Shown: one piece after another, positions 9,234-18,522 of the stretch | How the letters are laid out: the number at the start of each line of letters is the position of its first letter | Numbering within the stretch: the stretch's first letter is position 1 | Source of the DNA: Neorhizobium petrolearium | Lineage (GTDB): Bacteria > Pseudomonadota > Alphaproteobacteria > Rhizobiales > Rhizobiaceae | Assembly (NCBI RefSeq): GCF_017873175.1 | Contig: NZ_JAGGJW010000001.1 | Location: 732,488-796,487 of the forward strand | Length of the DNA: 64,000 nt | Reading direction: 5' to 3' | Translations under genes and position numbers: made by a program | The notes under the pieces: generated by a model | What the model was told of the DNA's origin: nothing | Databases searched by the model: none | The model's input: only the letters and a program-made list of their open reading frames with translations

Positions 9234-10851
9234 CCCAGGGCTCCTGATTGCTGCGCGGCAGCGGCGTTTTCCCGAGGATGTGGTCGGCCGCCTTTTCGCC
9301 GGTCATGATCGAGGGGCCGTTCAGGTTGCCGTAGGTGACGTGCGGGAAGATCGATGAGTCCGCGACCCTGAGCCCTTCCAAGCCAATCACCCGGCATTCA
9401 GGGTCGACGACCGCCATTGGATCATCGGCGCGGCCCATGCGGCAGGTGCCGCAGGGATGATAGGCGCTTTCCAGATGTTCGCGCAGGAACGCATCGATCT
9501 CGTCATCCGTCTGCACCTTTTCGCCCGGCTGGATTTCCGGCCCGCGATAGTGATCGAACGCCGTCTGGGAGAAGATCTCACGGGTCAGCCGCACGCAATG
9601 GCGGAATTTTTCCCAATCCTCCGGATGGCTCATGTAGTTGAAGCGCAGCACTGGGTCGGCCTTCGGGTCGGGAGACCGGAGTGTCACGTTCCCGCGTGAT
9701 TTCGACAGGTTGTAGCCGACATGCACCTGGAAGCCGTGGGTGTTGGCGGCTGCGCGTCCGTCATAGGAGATGGCGACCGGCAGGAAGTGATATTGGATGT
9801 CCGGCTGCTTCAGGCCCGGCGCGGAGCGCAGGAAGGCGCAAGCCTCGAACTGGTTGGATGCGCCGAGCCCACGCTTCGACAGAAGCCATTGCGCGCCGAC
9901 GACCCCCTGCCAGAACCACGGCAGCCAGGAATAGAGCGACACCGGCTTGGTGGAGACCTGCTGGAAATAGAATTCCATATGGTCCTGCAGGTTGGCGCCG
10001 ACGCCTGGCCGGTCAGCCTTCACCTCTATGCCCATCGATTTCAGATGCTCCGCCGGGCCGATGCCCGAAAGCATCAGCAGTTTCGGCGAATTGAAGGCGG
10101 AAGCCGAGACGATGACTTCGCGGTTCGCCCGGACCACTTCGGTCACGCCGCGCCGCTCGATTTCGACGCCCACCGCCCGACCGTCCTCGATCACGATCCT
10201 GTTGGCGAAGCCGTAAACCAGTTGGACATTCGGGCGCTTCAATGCGGGCTTGAGGTAGGCATTCGCCGCGGACCAGCGCCGGCCCCTGTAGATGGTCTGT
10301 TCCATCAGCCCGAAGCCTTCCTGCTTCGAGCCGTTGTAATCCTCGGTCGTTTCGAAACCGGCCTGCCGGCCCGCCTGGATGAAGGCGTGGAACAGCGGGT
10401 TCTTCACCGGCCCGCGCTTGACATGCAGCGGCCCGTCCGTGCCGCGCCATCCTTCCTCGCCACCCTCGGAAGTCTCCATCCGCTTGAAATAGGGCAGGAC
10501 GTCGGCATAAGCCCAGCCGGTCGCGCCGAGCGCCTCCCAGCGGTTGTAGTCTTCCGCGTGGCCGCGAACATAGACGAGTCCGTTGATCGAGGACGACCCG
10601 CCGATCACCTTTCCGCGCGGCGCGGTGATCCGCCGGTTGTTGAGGTTCGGCTCGGGCTCGGAAAGATAGCCCCAGTTGTAGCGCTTCATGCTCATCGGCC
10701 AGGCGAGCGCGCCCGGCATCTGGATGAACGGCCCGAAATCCGTGCCCCCCGCCTCGATGACGATCACCGAATGCTTGCCGCCCTCCGACAGGCGATAGGC
10801 CATGGCGGAGCCCGCCGAACCGGAACCGATGATGACGAAATCTGCCTGCAT
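9202..10851 (-). CDS. betA: Choline dehydrogenase
   Basis: 549 residues, usual length for the FAD-dependent GMC oxidoreductase BetA, which oxidises choline to betaine aldehyde at the membrane. The dinucleotide site GSGSAG is at residues 9-14, the GMC signature [14 protein letters not shown] near 80, and the catalytic-site segment [12 protein letters not shown] near the C-terminus. The start is the ATG with a GAGGGG ribosome-binding site that lies in the edge of an intergenic repeat. Last gene of betC-betB-betA. Confidence 0.96.
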   Translation of the reverse strand: MQADFVIIGSGSAGSAMAYRLSEGGKHSVIVIEAGGTDFGPFIQMPGALAWPMSMKRYNWGYLSEPEPNLNNRRITAPRGKVIGGSSSINGLVYVRGHAEDYNRWEALGATGWAYADVLPYFKRMETSEGGEEGWRGTDGPLHVKRGPVKNPLFHAFIQAGRQAGFETTEDYNGSKQEGFGLMEQTIYRGRRWSAANAYLKPALKRPNVQLVYGFANRIVIEDGRAVGVEIERRGVTEVVRANREVIVSASAFNSPKLLMLSGIGPAEHLKSMGIEVKADRPGVGANLQDHMEFYFQQVSTKPVSLYSWLPWFWQGVVGAQWLLSKRGLGASNQFEACAFLRSAPGLKQPDIQYHFLPVAISYDGRAAANTHGFQVHVGYNLSKSRGNVTLRSPDPKADPVLRFNYMSHPEDWEKFRHCVRLTREIFSQTAFDHYRGPEIQPGEKVQTDDEIDAFLREHLESAYHPCGTCRMGRADDPMAVVDPECRVIGLEGLRVADSSIFPHVTYGNLNGPSIMTGEKAADHILGKTPLPRSNQEPWVNPRAAVSDR

Positions 10852-10857
10852 GAGTTG

Positions 10858-10993
10858 CCCCCTCATCCGGCTGCCGCCACCTTCTCCCCGCGGGCGGGGA
10901 GAAGGGATATGCCGCGCCGTTTCTTGTTCTTCGACGCCCCGTGTGCCGCGTTCACTCTCCCCGCGCGCGGGGAGAGTGTTAGGGTGAGGGGCA
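10858..10993. repeat. Palindromic intergenic repeat, RIME-like, copy 1
   Basis: Two GC-rich palindromes (around CTTCTCCCCGCGGGCGGGG and CTCTCCCCGCGCGCGGGGAG) flanked by CCCCTCATCCGGCTGCC on the left and GGGTGAGGGGC on the right. The second copy at 55862-55970 has the same parts in inverse orientation. Such elements are common between rhizobial genes. This copy separates betB from betA and supplies the betA ribosome-binding site. Confidence 0.8.
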
Positions 10994-11002
10994 TTCTATT
11001 CC

Positions 11003-12466
11003 TCAATACGGCGCCTCGACCTTGCCCATGCCCACATAGACCGTCTTCAGCTCGGAATAGTGCTCCAGCGCCGCGAGCGAATTCTCCCGTCCGAAACCGG
11101 ACTGTTTCGAGCCGCCGAAGGGGATTTCCACCGGGCAGAGATTGTAGGTGTTGATCCACAGCGTGCCTGCCTGCAACTGGTCCACCACTCGATGGCCGCG
11201 CGTCAGGTCGGCGGTGAAGACGCCGGCCGAAAGGCCGAATTCCGTCGCGTTGGCCCGCGCGATCACCTCGTCCTCGTCGTCGAAATCGAGCACGCACATC
11301 ACCGGCCCGAAAATCTCCTCCCGCGCGATGGTCATCCTGTCGGTCACGTCGGAAAACACGGTCGGCTGGATGTAATAACCTTCGCCGGTGACATGGTTCG
11401 GAATGCCGCCACCGGTCAGAAGCGTCGCGCCCTCGGCCTTGCCCTTGTCGATATAGGACAGCACCTTCTGCCGCTGATCGAAGGAGACCATCGGCCCGAG
11501 CTGCGTCGCCTCGTCCATGGGGTCGCCGATGATGATCCTCTCCGTCCGCTCCTTCAGGCGAGACAGGAACTCGCTCTTGATGCCGCTTGACACGAAGACG
11601 CGGGTGCCGTTGGAGCAGACTTGGCCGGTGGAGTAGAAATTTCCGAGCATGGCGCCGCCGATGGCGCTGTCGAGATCCGCGTCGTCGAATACGATCAGCG
11701 GCGACTTGCCCCCGAGCTCCATCGTCACATGCTTGAGATTGCCCGCAGCGGCGGCGGCCACCTTGCGGCCGGTCGGCACCGATCCGGTCAGCGACACTTT
11801 CGCCACGTCCGGATGGTTGACCAGAAGCGGCCCGGTATTCCGGTCCCCCTGGATAACGTTGTAGAGCCCTTTCGGTAGGCCGGCTTCAATGAGGATTTCG
11901 GCGATCTTCAGGGCTCCGAGCGGCGTGTTTTCGGAAGGCTTGAAGACCATGGCATTGCCGGCCGCCAGTGCCGGCGCACCCTTCCAGCAGGCGATCTGCT
12001 GCGGATAGTTCCAGGCGCCGATGCCGACGCAGACGCCGAGCGGCACGCGCTTCGTATAGGCGAAGTCGCGCCCGAGCGGGATGTAGTCGCCGTTCATGCC
12101 CGCGGCGATCACCCCGCCGAAGAATTCGAAACTGTCCGCGCCAGAGGTCGGGTCGGCGACAGTCGTCTCCTGGATCGGCTTGCCGGTATCGAGCGTCTCG
12201 AGTTCGGATAGCGCGCGGTTGCGCTCGCGCATGATCTCGGCGGCGCGCTTCAATATGCGCCCGCGCGCTGTCGGGCTCATTGCCGCCCATTCCGGCTGGG
12301 CGCGCTTGGCGGCCGCGATCGCCTTTTCGACGATGGCAGGCGTTGCCGCATGCAGCCGCGCGATCACCTCGCCGGTTGCCGGATAGAGGCTTTCGATGAC
12401 TGCGCCATCTTCGTCCTCGACATATTCGCCGTCGATGAAATGGCTGGCGACGGGTTGGGCTTTCAT
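11003..12466 (-). CDS. betB: Betaine aldehyde dehydrogenase
   Basis: 487 residues, full length for the NAD(P)-dependent aldehyde dehydrogenase that turns betaine aldehyde into glycine betaine. Key residues are visible: Asn153 in WNYP, Glu250 in [10 protein letters not shown] and nucleophile Cys284 in TGQVCSNGT. The ATG begins one base after the betC stop, so the genes are translated together. A 151-base gap holding a repeat separates it from betA. Confidence 0.97.
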   Translation of the reverse strand: MKAQPVASHFIDGEYVEDEDGAVIESLYPATGEVIARLHAATPAIVEKAIAAAKRAQPEWAAMSPTARGRILKRAAEIMRERNRALSELETLDTGKPIQETTVADPTSGADSFEFFGGVIAAGMNGDYIPLGRDFAYTKRVPLGVCVGIGAWNYPQQIACWKGAPALAAGNAMVFKPSENTPLGALKIAEILIEAGLPKGLYNVIQGDRNTGPLLVNHPDVAKVSLTGSVPTGRKVAAAAAGNLKHVTMELGGKSPLIVFDDADLDSAIGGAMLGNFYSTGQVCSNGTRVFVSSGIKSEFLSRLKERTERIIIGDPMDEATQLGPMVSFDQRQKVLSYIDKGKAEGATLLTGGGIPNHVTGEGYYIQPTVFSDVTDRMTIAREEIFGPVMCVLDFDDEDEVIARANATEFGLSAGVFTADLTRGHRVVDQLQAGTLWINTYNLCPVEIPFGGSKQSGFGRENSLAALEHYSELKTVYVGMGKVEAPY

Positions 12467-12467
12467 C

Positions 12468-13991
12468 TCATTCGCCTCGCGGGTAGCGTTTGGATTCCTC
12501 GAGGTTGTCGAGGTTCATGTGATTGCGCATGTAGCGCTCCGATGCCTTCTGCAGAGGCTGGTGGTCCCAGGGGAAATAGGCGCCGTTCCGGAGCGCCTCG
12601 TAGACCACCCAGCGCCGCGCCTGGCTTTCGCGCACCGCCGCGTCGAAGGCGGCCATGTCCCATTTTTCTTTGCGCTTTGCTCTAAACCTTTCCATCACGT
12701 CCGCAAAGGCCGGATCTGCGGCAAGGTTCTTCAGCTCCTGCCGGTCGGCGTCGAGGTCGAAAAGCTGCTCCGGATCGAGTTCGCAATGGACATATTTCCA
12801 TCTGCCCTCACGGATCGCGACGAGGGGCGCATAGGAACCTTCTGCGGCATATTCCATCAGCACCGGGTTCACGCGGGTGCCACCTTCCATCATCGGCTTC
12901 AGGCTTTCGCCGTCGGTCCAGGGCTCGATCTCCGCCATGGAAATGCCGGCGAGGTCGCAGAGCGTTGGCGCCACGTCGAGGTTTGAGACGGGCGCCGTGT
13001 AAAGGGCGGGCGAAATGCCGGGGCCGGCGATCATCAACGGTACGCGCGCCGAACCTTCGAAGAAGTTCATCTTGAACCACAGCCCGCGCTCGCCCAGCAT
13101 GTCGCCATGGTCGGAGCAGAACACGATCAGCGTGTCGGAGAGCATCCGCGTCCGCGTCAGTGTATCGACAAGCTCGCCGATCTTCTCGTCGATATACGAT
13201 ATGTTGGCGAAATAGGCCCGGCGCGAGCGGCGGATATTCTCTTCCGTCACGTCGAAATTCTGATAATCGCAGGAAAGGATGAGCCGCTTTGAATGCGGGT
13301 CCTGTTCCTCGAGCGGGATTTCTCCGACCTCCGGCAGAAGGTGCTCGCAATCCTCGTAGAGGTCCCAGAATTTCTTCCGCGCCACGTAAGGATCGTGCGG
13401 ATGGGTGAACGAGACGGTGAGGCACCACGGCCGGCGGTTCTTGTCGTCCTGCTCGCGGGCAAGCTGGTAGAGCTTCTGGTTGGCGAGGAACGCGACCTCG
13501 TCGTCATATTCCATCTGGTTGGTGATTTCGGCGACGCCTGCACCGGTCACCGAGCCGAGATTGTGATACCACCAGTCGATCCGCTCGCCCGGCTTCCGGT
13601 AGTCGGGCGTCCAGCCGAAATCGGCCGGATAGATGTCGGTCGTCAGCCGTTCCTCGAAGCCGTGCAATTGGTCCGGCCCGACGAAATGCATCTTGCCGGA
13701 AAGCGCGGTGTAGTAACCGGCGCGGCGCAGGTGATGCGCATAGGTGGGGATCGAGGAGGCGTATTCGGCGGCATTGTCGTAGACGCGTGTGCGGCTTGGA
13801 AGCTGGCCTGCCATGAAGGAGGCGCGCGCCGGGGCGCAGAGCGGCGAGGAGGTGTAATTGCTCCGAAACCGCGCCGCGCGGGCGGCGAGCGCCTTCAGAT
13901 GCGGCACGTGCAGCCAGTCAGCCGGGCCGTCCGGAAACAGCGTTCCATTCAACTGGTCGACCATGACGATCAGGATATTGGGACGGGTCAT
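12468..13991 (-). CDS. betC: Choline-sulfatase
   Basis: 507 residues, alkaline-phosphatase-superfamily sulfatase that releases choline from choline-O-sulfate. The metal-binding start NILIVMVDQ is at residues 5-13, and the formylglycine-forming motif CAPAR with Cys52 is intact. Further family markers are [10 protein letters not shown] and [11 protein letters not shown]. Start at the ATG giving MTRPNIL, the family N-terminus. Head of the betCBA operon, which links sulfate release to osmoprotectant synthesis. The usual betI repressor gene is not upstream. Confidence 0.97.
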   Translation of the reverse strand: MTRPNILIVMVDQLNGTLFPDGPADWLHVPHLKALAARAARFRSNYTSSPLCAPARASFMAGQLPSRTRVYDNAAEYASSIPTYAHHLRRAGYYTALSGKMHFVGPDQLHGFEERLTTDIYPADFGWTPDYRKPGERIDWWYHNLGSVTGAGVAEITNQMEYDDEVAFLANQKLYQLAREQDDKNRRPWCLTVSFTHPHDPYVARKKFWDLYEDCEHLLPEVGEIPLEEQDPHSKRLILSCDYQNFDVTEENIRRSRRAYFANISYIDEKIGELVDTLTRTRMLSDTLIVFCSDHGDMLGERGLWFKMNFFEGSARVPLMIAGPGISPALYTAPVSNLDVAPTLCDLAGISMAEIEPWTDGESLKPMMEGGTRVNPVLMEYAAEGSYAPLVAIREGRWKYVHCELDPEQLFDLDADRQELKNLAADPAFADVMERFRAKRKEKWDMAAFDAAVRESQARRWVVYEALRNGAYFPWDHQPLQKASERYMRNHMNLDNLEESKRYPRGE

Positions 13992-14040
13992 GCGGAATCG
14001 TCTCTCCGGACAATGATCTGGACTCAAGAGTGAGTTATTT

Positions 14041-14060
14041 TTGATCGCTTAACCAATCAA
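14041..14060. promoter_or_regulatory. Imperfect palindrome upstream of betC (possible BetI operator)
   Basis: TTGATCGCTTAACCAATCAA matches its own reverse complement at 16 of 20 positions, with perfect TTGAT/ATCAA outer arms and a TTAA centre. It sits 50 bases before betC. In other bacteria the TetR protein BetI binds a palindrome at the bet promoter; assignment here is from position only. Confidence 0.4.
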
Positions 14061-14096
14061 GAAGCGATTGCGAACCTTCCTGTTCCAAAAGCGCGG

Positions 14097-14110
14097 TTGA
14101 CCTTGGTCAA
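14097..14110. promoter_or_regulatory. FixK/FNR-type box upstream of the HdeD-like gene
   Basis: TTGACCTTGGTCAA fits TTGA-N6-TCAA, the recognition pattern of Crp/Fnr-type regulators such as FixK and FnrN, with six-base perfect arms. Its centre is about 64 bases before the start of the next gene. The match is exact, but a single site cannot prove binding. Confidence 0.45.
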
Positions 14111-14167
14111 ATCCGCTCCACATCCCATCGCATAACGTCGGGTAAGATTTACGAGAGAGGGTTGATC

Positions 14168-14716
14168 ATGGCATTCGGTATCGAGACGCCGGCGGTTGCA
14201 GCAATTCGTGGCAAATGGGGCTGGTTTCTCGCCCTTGGCATTCTTCTCCTGGTTTTCGGCTTTCTGGCGCTCGCCAATCTCTTCGCGGCGACCGTGGTTT
14301 CCGTCCTATACATCGGCATGATGATGCTGATCGGCGGCGTCGCCTATCTCGTCCACGCCTTCCAGGTGAAGGGCTGGGATCAGATGCTGTTCTGGGCGCT
14401 GAGCGGCATTCTTTATACGATCGCCGGCGTACTGGCTTTCTGGAATCCGGCTCTGACGGCGGCCGTCCTGACCCTTCTCATGGCCGTGGCGCTCGTCGTC
14501 GCGGGCGTTTTCCGCCTCTGGGTCGGCTTCAGGATGCGGCCTGTGCGCGGTTCCGGCTGGATCATCGTCGGCGGCATCGTGACCGCGCTGGCGGGCCTGG
14601 TGATAGCGCTCGGCTGGCCGGTCAACAGCCTCTTCATCCTCGGCCTATTCCTGGCTGTCGATCTGATCATGCAGGGCTGGGCGCTGATTGCCGTGGCGCT
14701 TGCCGCCAAAGGCTGA
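14168..14716 (+). CDS. HdeD-family membrane protein
   Basis: 182 residues, six hydrophobic helices in three hairpins, for example WFLALGILLLVFGFLALAN and MMMLIGGVAYLVHAFQV. This is the DUF308/HdeD pattern; E. coli HdeD belongs to the acid-stress island. The mechanism is unknown. Start at the ATG behind GAGAGG. Likely a single-gene unit with a possible microaerobic control site upstream. Confidence 0.82.
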   Translation: MAFGIETPAVAAIRGKWGWFLALGILLLVFGFLALANLFAATVVSVLYIGMMMLIGGVAYLVHAFQVKGWDQMLFWALSGILYTIAGVLAFWNPALTAAVLTLLMAVALVVAGVFRLWVGFRMRPVRGSGWIIVGGIVTALAGLVIALGWPVNSLFILGLFLAVDLIMQGWALIAVALAAKG

Positions 14717-14885
14717 GCGAGCGATCGGTATCGATACGATTAAGTCGTTATAATATTGTATAAAAATGCATTCTTCCGTCATCGAACCTTCATCGAAACG
14801 TCATTTTCGTGAAAGGGATTTTTGACGAATTGATGGGAGCCTCACCGCTGTGTCTTAGGCCATTGCGCAGTGGAGTAGTGAGTAG

Positions 14886-16691
14886 ATGTCGTCTGCGGCC
14901 ATATTGGAACCGGGTGTCTTTAGACGATATGCAAGCGACCAGCTTGTTACCCTTGCGAAACTGGTGCTTGAAAATGCCTTCCAGCCCATCGTCGAAGTCG
15001 GCACCGGTTCGGTCTTCGGTTATGAATCCCTTCTGCGTGGCCAGGAACGGATCGGCTTCTCTTCTCCTCTCGAACTGCTCGACCAGGCCCAGGAGGTCGG
15101 CCAGCTTCTGCTGCTCGAACAGATGATGGCAAACCGTGCGCTGGCGAAGTTCGCCAGCCTGCCGGACTTCTCCTCCGCGACGCTCTTCCTCAATCTCGAT
15201 GTGCGGCTTATTCATCAGGGTCAACATTTCATCGAGAAGGTGGTGCAGCATCTGCGCAAGGCGAATATCGCGCCATCCTCGGTCTGCTTCGAATTTTCCG
15301 AGCGTTTCGACAATACCAGCGTGCCCGAATTCGCCGATCTGGTGATATGGATGCGCAAGGAGGGCTTCAAGCTCGCGATCGACGATTTCGGTGTCGGCCA
15401 TGGCGAAATGAAGCTGCTCTGCGATTATCCGGTCGACTATCTCAAGATCGACCGGCATTTCGTCGCCGGCGTCGACCGCAATCCGCGCAAGCGCCATCTC
15501 GTCAAGAATATCGTCAACATCGCCCATGTGCTCGGCATTCGGGTGATCGCCGAAGGTATCGAGACGGAAGCGGAATTCTTAGCCTGCCGTGAATATGGCG
15601 TGGATCTCGTGCAGGGCTGGTTTATCGCCCGGCCGACGACGTTCGTCTCGGAACTGCAGCCGTCCTTTCCCCATCTTGCCGATATCGGCCGCGGTCGCCG
15701 CTCGAGCCAGTCGCTCGACGAGATACTGATCCGCAAGCAGATCGAGCACCTGCCGGCCGTCTACGAGAACGAAAGCATCGACAGCGTCTTCGAGCTCTTC
15801 CGCCGCAACCCGCGCCAGGCCTTCTTCCCGGTGCTGAATGCCAATGGTGAGCCGCGCGGCGTCATCAACGAATACCACTTGAAGGAATATATCTACCAGC
15901 CCTTCGGTCGCGACCTTTTGAAGAACAAGGTCTACGAACGCTCGATCTCGCATTTCGTCGATCGTGCCCCGGTCATCGGTCTGGATGCGGAGGCAGAGGA
16001 ACTGATGAGCCTGTTTGCCAACATGGACAACAGCGCCTGCATCATCCTGACGGAGAACATGCGTTATGCCGGCGTCGTATCGGCGGCCTCGCTCATCAAG
16101 GTCATCAACGAGAAGCAGTTGAAGATCGCCCAGGATCAGAATCCGCTGACCGGTCTGCCGGGCAACCGCGCCATCCGCGATTTCATGCAGGAGAGCGGCC
16201 GCGACGACGATGAGACCCGCTTCTTCTGTTATTGCGACTTCGACAATTTCAAGCCGTTCAATGACCACTACGGCTTCCACATGGGCGATCACGCGATTTC
16301 GCTGTTTGCGGCGCTCATGAAGCGTTATTTTTTCTCGGACGGTGTTTTCTTGGGGCATGTGGGCGGCGATGACTTCTTCATCGGGGTGCGCGATTGGACT
16401 CGAGAGGAGCTGAACGAAATCCTTGAACGGCTGCTGAGCGATTTCCATGATGATGTCGCGGAGCTCTATTCGCCGGAAGAGCGCATCGCGGGAAAGATCC
16501 GTGGCCATGACCGCTATGGCGCCGAGCGGGATTTTCCGCTGCTGCGCTGCTCGATCGGGGTTCTGGAATTACCGCAGGGCTTGCTGCTCGATGATTTAGG
16601 CCGCATCGGAGCGGAGATCGCCGCCGTCAAGGCCAATGCGAAAGACAGCGAAGGCGGCCTGGTTTTCGCGACCTTCGGCGAGACAAAATGA
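14886..16691 (+). CDS. Cyclic-di-GMP signalling protein, EAL-CBS-GGDEF
   Basis: 601 residues, no membrane segment. EAL domain about 20-250 with the phosphodiesterase residues in place: Glu47 (ESL variant of EAL), Asn103, Glu136, Asp166-Asp167 in IDDFG, Lys187, Glu223/Glu226 and Gln243. Tandem CBS domains lie about 285-400 and could sense adenine nucleotides. The GGDEF domain runs about 420-590, but its signature reads GGDDF (493-497), so cyclase activity is doubtful. Best reading: a c-di-GMP phosphodiesterase gated by CBS and a degenerate GGDEF domain, though loss of cyclase activity is not proved. Confidence 0.9.
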   Translation: MSSAAILEPGVFRRYASDQLVTLAKLVLENAFQPIVEVGTGSVFGYESLLRGQERIGFSSPLELLDQAQEVGQLLLLEQMMANRALAKFASLPDFSSATLFLNLDVRLIHQGQHFIEKVVQHLRKANIAPSSVCFEFSERFDNTSVPEFADLVIWMRKEGFKLAIDDFGVGHGEMKLLCDYPVDYLKIDRHFVAGVDRNPRKRHLVKNIVNIAHVLGIRVIAEGIETEAEFLACREYGVDLVQGWFIARPTTFVSELQPSFPHLADIGRGRRSSQSLDEILIRKQIEHLPAVYENESIDSVFELFRRNPRQAFFPVLNANGEPRGVINEYHLKEYIYQPFGRDLLKNKVYERSISHFVDRAPVIGLDAEAEELMSLFANMDNSACIILTENMRYAGVVSAASLIKVINEKQLKIAQDQNPLTGLPGNRAIRDFMQESGRDDDETRFFCYCDFDNFKPFNDHYGFHMGDHAISLFAALMKRYFFSDGVFLGHVGGDDFFIGVRDWTREELNEILERLLSDFHDDVAELYSPEERIAGKIRGHDRYGAERDFPLLRCSIGVLELPQGLLLDDLGRIGAEIAAVKANAKDSEGGLVFATFGETK

Positions 16692-16770
16692 CCGAGCGGC
16701 GGAACGCCGCCTTCCTATGGGCGAAGGACTGTCCTAAGTCAGTGGCCTGACACTCACAGGAGAGCCCGTC

Positions 16771-17772
16771 ATGCCGTTTCCCGCCGAAATGCGTTTCATC
16801 GATCTGCCTTCCTTCGGAGCGCCGGAGGTCATGGTTACAGCAAAAGGGCCGCTGCCGGCCATCCGGCCCGGAGAAATTCTCGTCAAGGTGGAGGCCGCCG
16901 GCGTCAACCGGCCGGACGTGGCGCAGCGCAGCGGCAATTATCCGCCGCCGAAGGATGCGAGCCCGATCCTGGGGCTTGAGATTGCCGGCGAGGTCGTTGC
17001 CCTCGGCGAAGGCGTGAGCGAGTTCAAGCCCGGCGACAAGGTCTGCGCCTTGGCGAACGGCGGCGGTTATGCGGATTATTGCGCCGTGCCGGCCGGACAG
17101 GCTTTGCCATGGCCGAAAGGGTATGACGCGGTGAAAGCCGCGGCGCTTCCCGAAACCTTCTTCACCGTCTGGGCCAATCTTTTCCAGATGGCGGGGTTGA
17201 CGGAAGGCGAAAGCGTTCTCATCCATGGTGGGTCAAGCGGTATCGGCACGACGGCGATCCAGCTTTCCAGGGCCTTTGGCGCGACGGTCTATGCGACAGC
17301 GGGTTCGAAGGAGAAATGCGAGGCCTGCGAGAGGCTCGGCGCCAGACGCGGCATCGATTACAGGACCGAGGATTTCGCCGAGGTGATGCGGCAGGAGACC
17401 GGTGGCAAGGGTGTCGATGTCGTCCTCGACATGATCGGCGCCGCCTATTTCGAAAAGAACCTTTCCGTACTCGCCAAGGACGGTTGCCTGTCGATCATCG
17501 CCTTCCTCGGCGGAAATACGGCGGAAAAGGTGAACCTCACGCCGATCATGGTCAAGCGCCTGACGGTCACCGGCTCCACCATGCGCCCGCGCACGGCGGA
17601 GGAAAAGCGCGCCATCCGCGACGATCTTCTGGCTCAGGTCTGGCCGCTCCTGGGGGAGGGGAGGGTTACTCCGGTCATCCATTCCGTCCTGCCGTTCGAC
17701 AGGGTCGTCGAGGCGCACCGGCTGATGGAGACCAGCAGCCACATCGGCAAGATCGTACTGAAATTGAGCTGA
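16771..17772 (+). CDS. NAD(P)H:quinone oxidoreductase, zinc-independent MDR family
   Basis: 333 residues, PIG3/QOR-like member of the medium-chain dehydrogenase superfamily. The N-terminal GroES-like domain has [17 protein letters not shown]; the Rossmann part has the nucleotide-binding loop [17 protein letters not shown] near 150-166. Zinc-binding cysteines are absent, as in quinone reductases. Expected to reduce quinones or enals with NADPH in the cytoplasm. Single gene, 79 bases after the c-di-GMP gene, so co-transcription is possible. Confidence 0.88.
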   Translation: MPFPAEMRFIDLPSFGAPEVMVTAKGPLPAIRPGEILVKVEAAGVNRPDVAQRSGNYPPPKDASPILGLEIAGEVVALGEGVSEFKPGDKVCALANGGGYADYCAVPAGQALPWPKGYDAVKAAALPETFFTVWANLFQMAGLTEGESVLIHGGSSGIGTTAIQLSRAFGATVYATAGSKEKCEACERLGARRGIDYRTEDFAEVMRQETGGKGVDVVLDMIGAAYFEKNLSVLAKDGCLSIIAFLGGNTAEKVNLTPIMVKRLTVTGSTMRPRTAEEKRAIRDDLLAQVWPLLGEGRVTPVIHSVLPFDRVVEAHRLMETSSHIGKIVLKLS

Positions 17773-17933
17773 AAGGTAGGCTTCCGTTGTTGAAAGCTGG
17801 CGGATTCTAGGGACGGGACTGAGTCTGCGCAACTCACTTAAATGCGCGATTGTTTACATAACGTGCCTTGCAGACTCGGCCGCTTGCACCTACCTTGATT
17901 TCATCGTCAACGTAATGAAAGGAAGGTGATCCA

Positions 17934-18008
17934 ATGTCTAGTGAGATTTCGGTCTGCGTAACGGGCAATGGAAAGGTGATGGTTTTGACGGGGCAGCCCT
18001 CGGCCTGA
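17934..18008 (+). CDS. 24-residue small ORF with strong ribosome-binding site
   Basis: ATG preceded by AAGGAAGGTGAT, one of the best Shine-Dalgarno sequences in the window, then MSSEISVCVTGNGKVMVLTG and four more residues before TGA. A rho-independent terminator lies 63 bases after the stop, so this would be a short transcript of its own. I know no family for it. It could be a small protein, a leader peptide, or the coding part of a regulatory RNA. The peptide is too short for statistics. Confidence 0.4.
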   Translation: MSSEISVCVTGNGKVMVLTGQPSA

Positions 18009-18070
18009 ACTTCATCTTCCTTCGGGCAGCTCATGTAGCGCCCGGGTTCGTTCAACCGGACCAAACTCAT

Positions 18071-18104
18071 GGAAGGGTCGCGTGAGCGGCCCTTTTCCTT
18101 TTTG
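18071..18104 (+). terminator. Rho-independent terminator after the 24-residue ORF
   Basis: Stem AAGGGTCGC / GCGGCCCTT with one G-T pair and loop GTGA, followed by TTTTCCTTTTT. It ends transcription about 200 bases before the DUF1127 gene, which must therefore have its own promoter or depend on read-through. Confidence 0.75.
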
Positions 18105-18226
18105 CGGTTGTCGATATTCAATCTCCCTTTCTCGCCAGTCATTGATCTGGATCGCCCCTGGATATGCATTTACTGCATGGGTGGCGTGTCTAGTAGGCAC
18201 TTTTACAACAACCGAGGCGGGACTAT

Positions 18227-18325
18227 ATGAGGGTCATCGAAGCAAACGAGAGCGCCAAGGACTGGCTGCTAAGCTTCGAAAACCCAGGAAAGGGGGATCA
18301 TCATGAACGTCGCACGCACTCTTAA
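18227..18325 (+). CDS. Possible 32-residue ORF overlapping the DUF1127 start
   Basis: ATG behind GAGGCGGG; reads MRVIEANESAKDWLLSFENP and twelve more residues, ending in another frame inside the DUF1127 gene. If translated, it would couple to or compete with DUF1127 initiation. Weak case; listed because of the good spacing and its place in an unusually busy leader. Confidence 0.25.
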   Translation: MRVIEANESAKDWLLSFENPGKGDHHERRTHS

Positions 18326-18449
18326 CAATTGGCGTAAATATCGTCAGACGGTCGCCGAACTGGGCCGTATGACACCGCGCGAACTCAACGACCTCGGCAT
18401 CGCACAAAGCGATATCCGCCGCGTCGCCCGCGAAGCCGTCGGCTTCTGA
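18303..18449 (+). CDS. DUF1127 small arginine-rich protein
   Basis: 48 residues. The family pattern is plain: NNWRKYRQTVAELGRMTPRE, then LNDLGIAQSDIRRVAREA. Proteins of this size and type in Agrobacterium and other alphaproteobacteria have been linked to phosphate and carbon metabolism and RNA-related control; the exact role here is unknown. Ribosome-binding site AAAGGGGG. Followed by a strong terminator, so monocistronic. Encoded behind a separate small-ORF transcript. Confidence 0.88.
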   Translation: MNVARTLNNWRKYRQTVAELGRMTPRELNDLGIAQSDIRRVAREAVGF

Positions 18450-18473
18450 TCGTCGATTGACCATATGATTGTC

Positions 18474-18504
18474 AAACGCCCGCCAGGTTGCGGGCGTTTT
18501 GCAT
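18474..18504 (+). terminator. Rho-independent terminator of the DUF1127 gene
   Basis: Ten-bp perfect stem AAACGCCCGC / GCGGGCGTTT with a six-base loop and a following T-rich run, 25 bases after the stop codon. The A-rich left side could also serve the convergent DUF3750 gene on the other strand. Confidence 0.85.
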
Positions 18505-18522
18505 TTTCTGCATAGCTGCCCT

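Noticed and set aside
9721..11154. Long plus-strand frame (477 codons) across betA and the betB end
   Set aside because: It is antisense to two well-supported genes, starts inside one, crosses the repeat and has no protein-like pattern; such frames are common at this GC content.
18040..18062. GGTTCG-like loop resembling a tRNA or tmRNA T-arm
   Set aside because: No acceptor stem, anticodon arm or CCA end could be found around it. It is better read as a small hairpin within the leader.
17834..18169. Minus-strand 111-codon frame in the DUF1127 leader
   Set aside because: It runs through the plus-strand terminator and small ORF, has no ribosome-binding site, and its residues look random.
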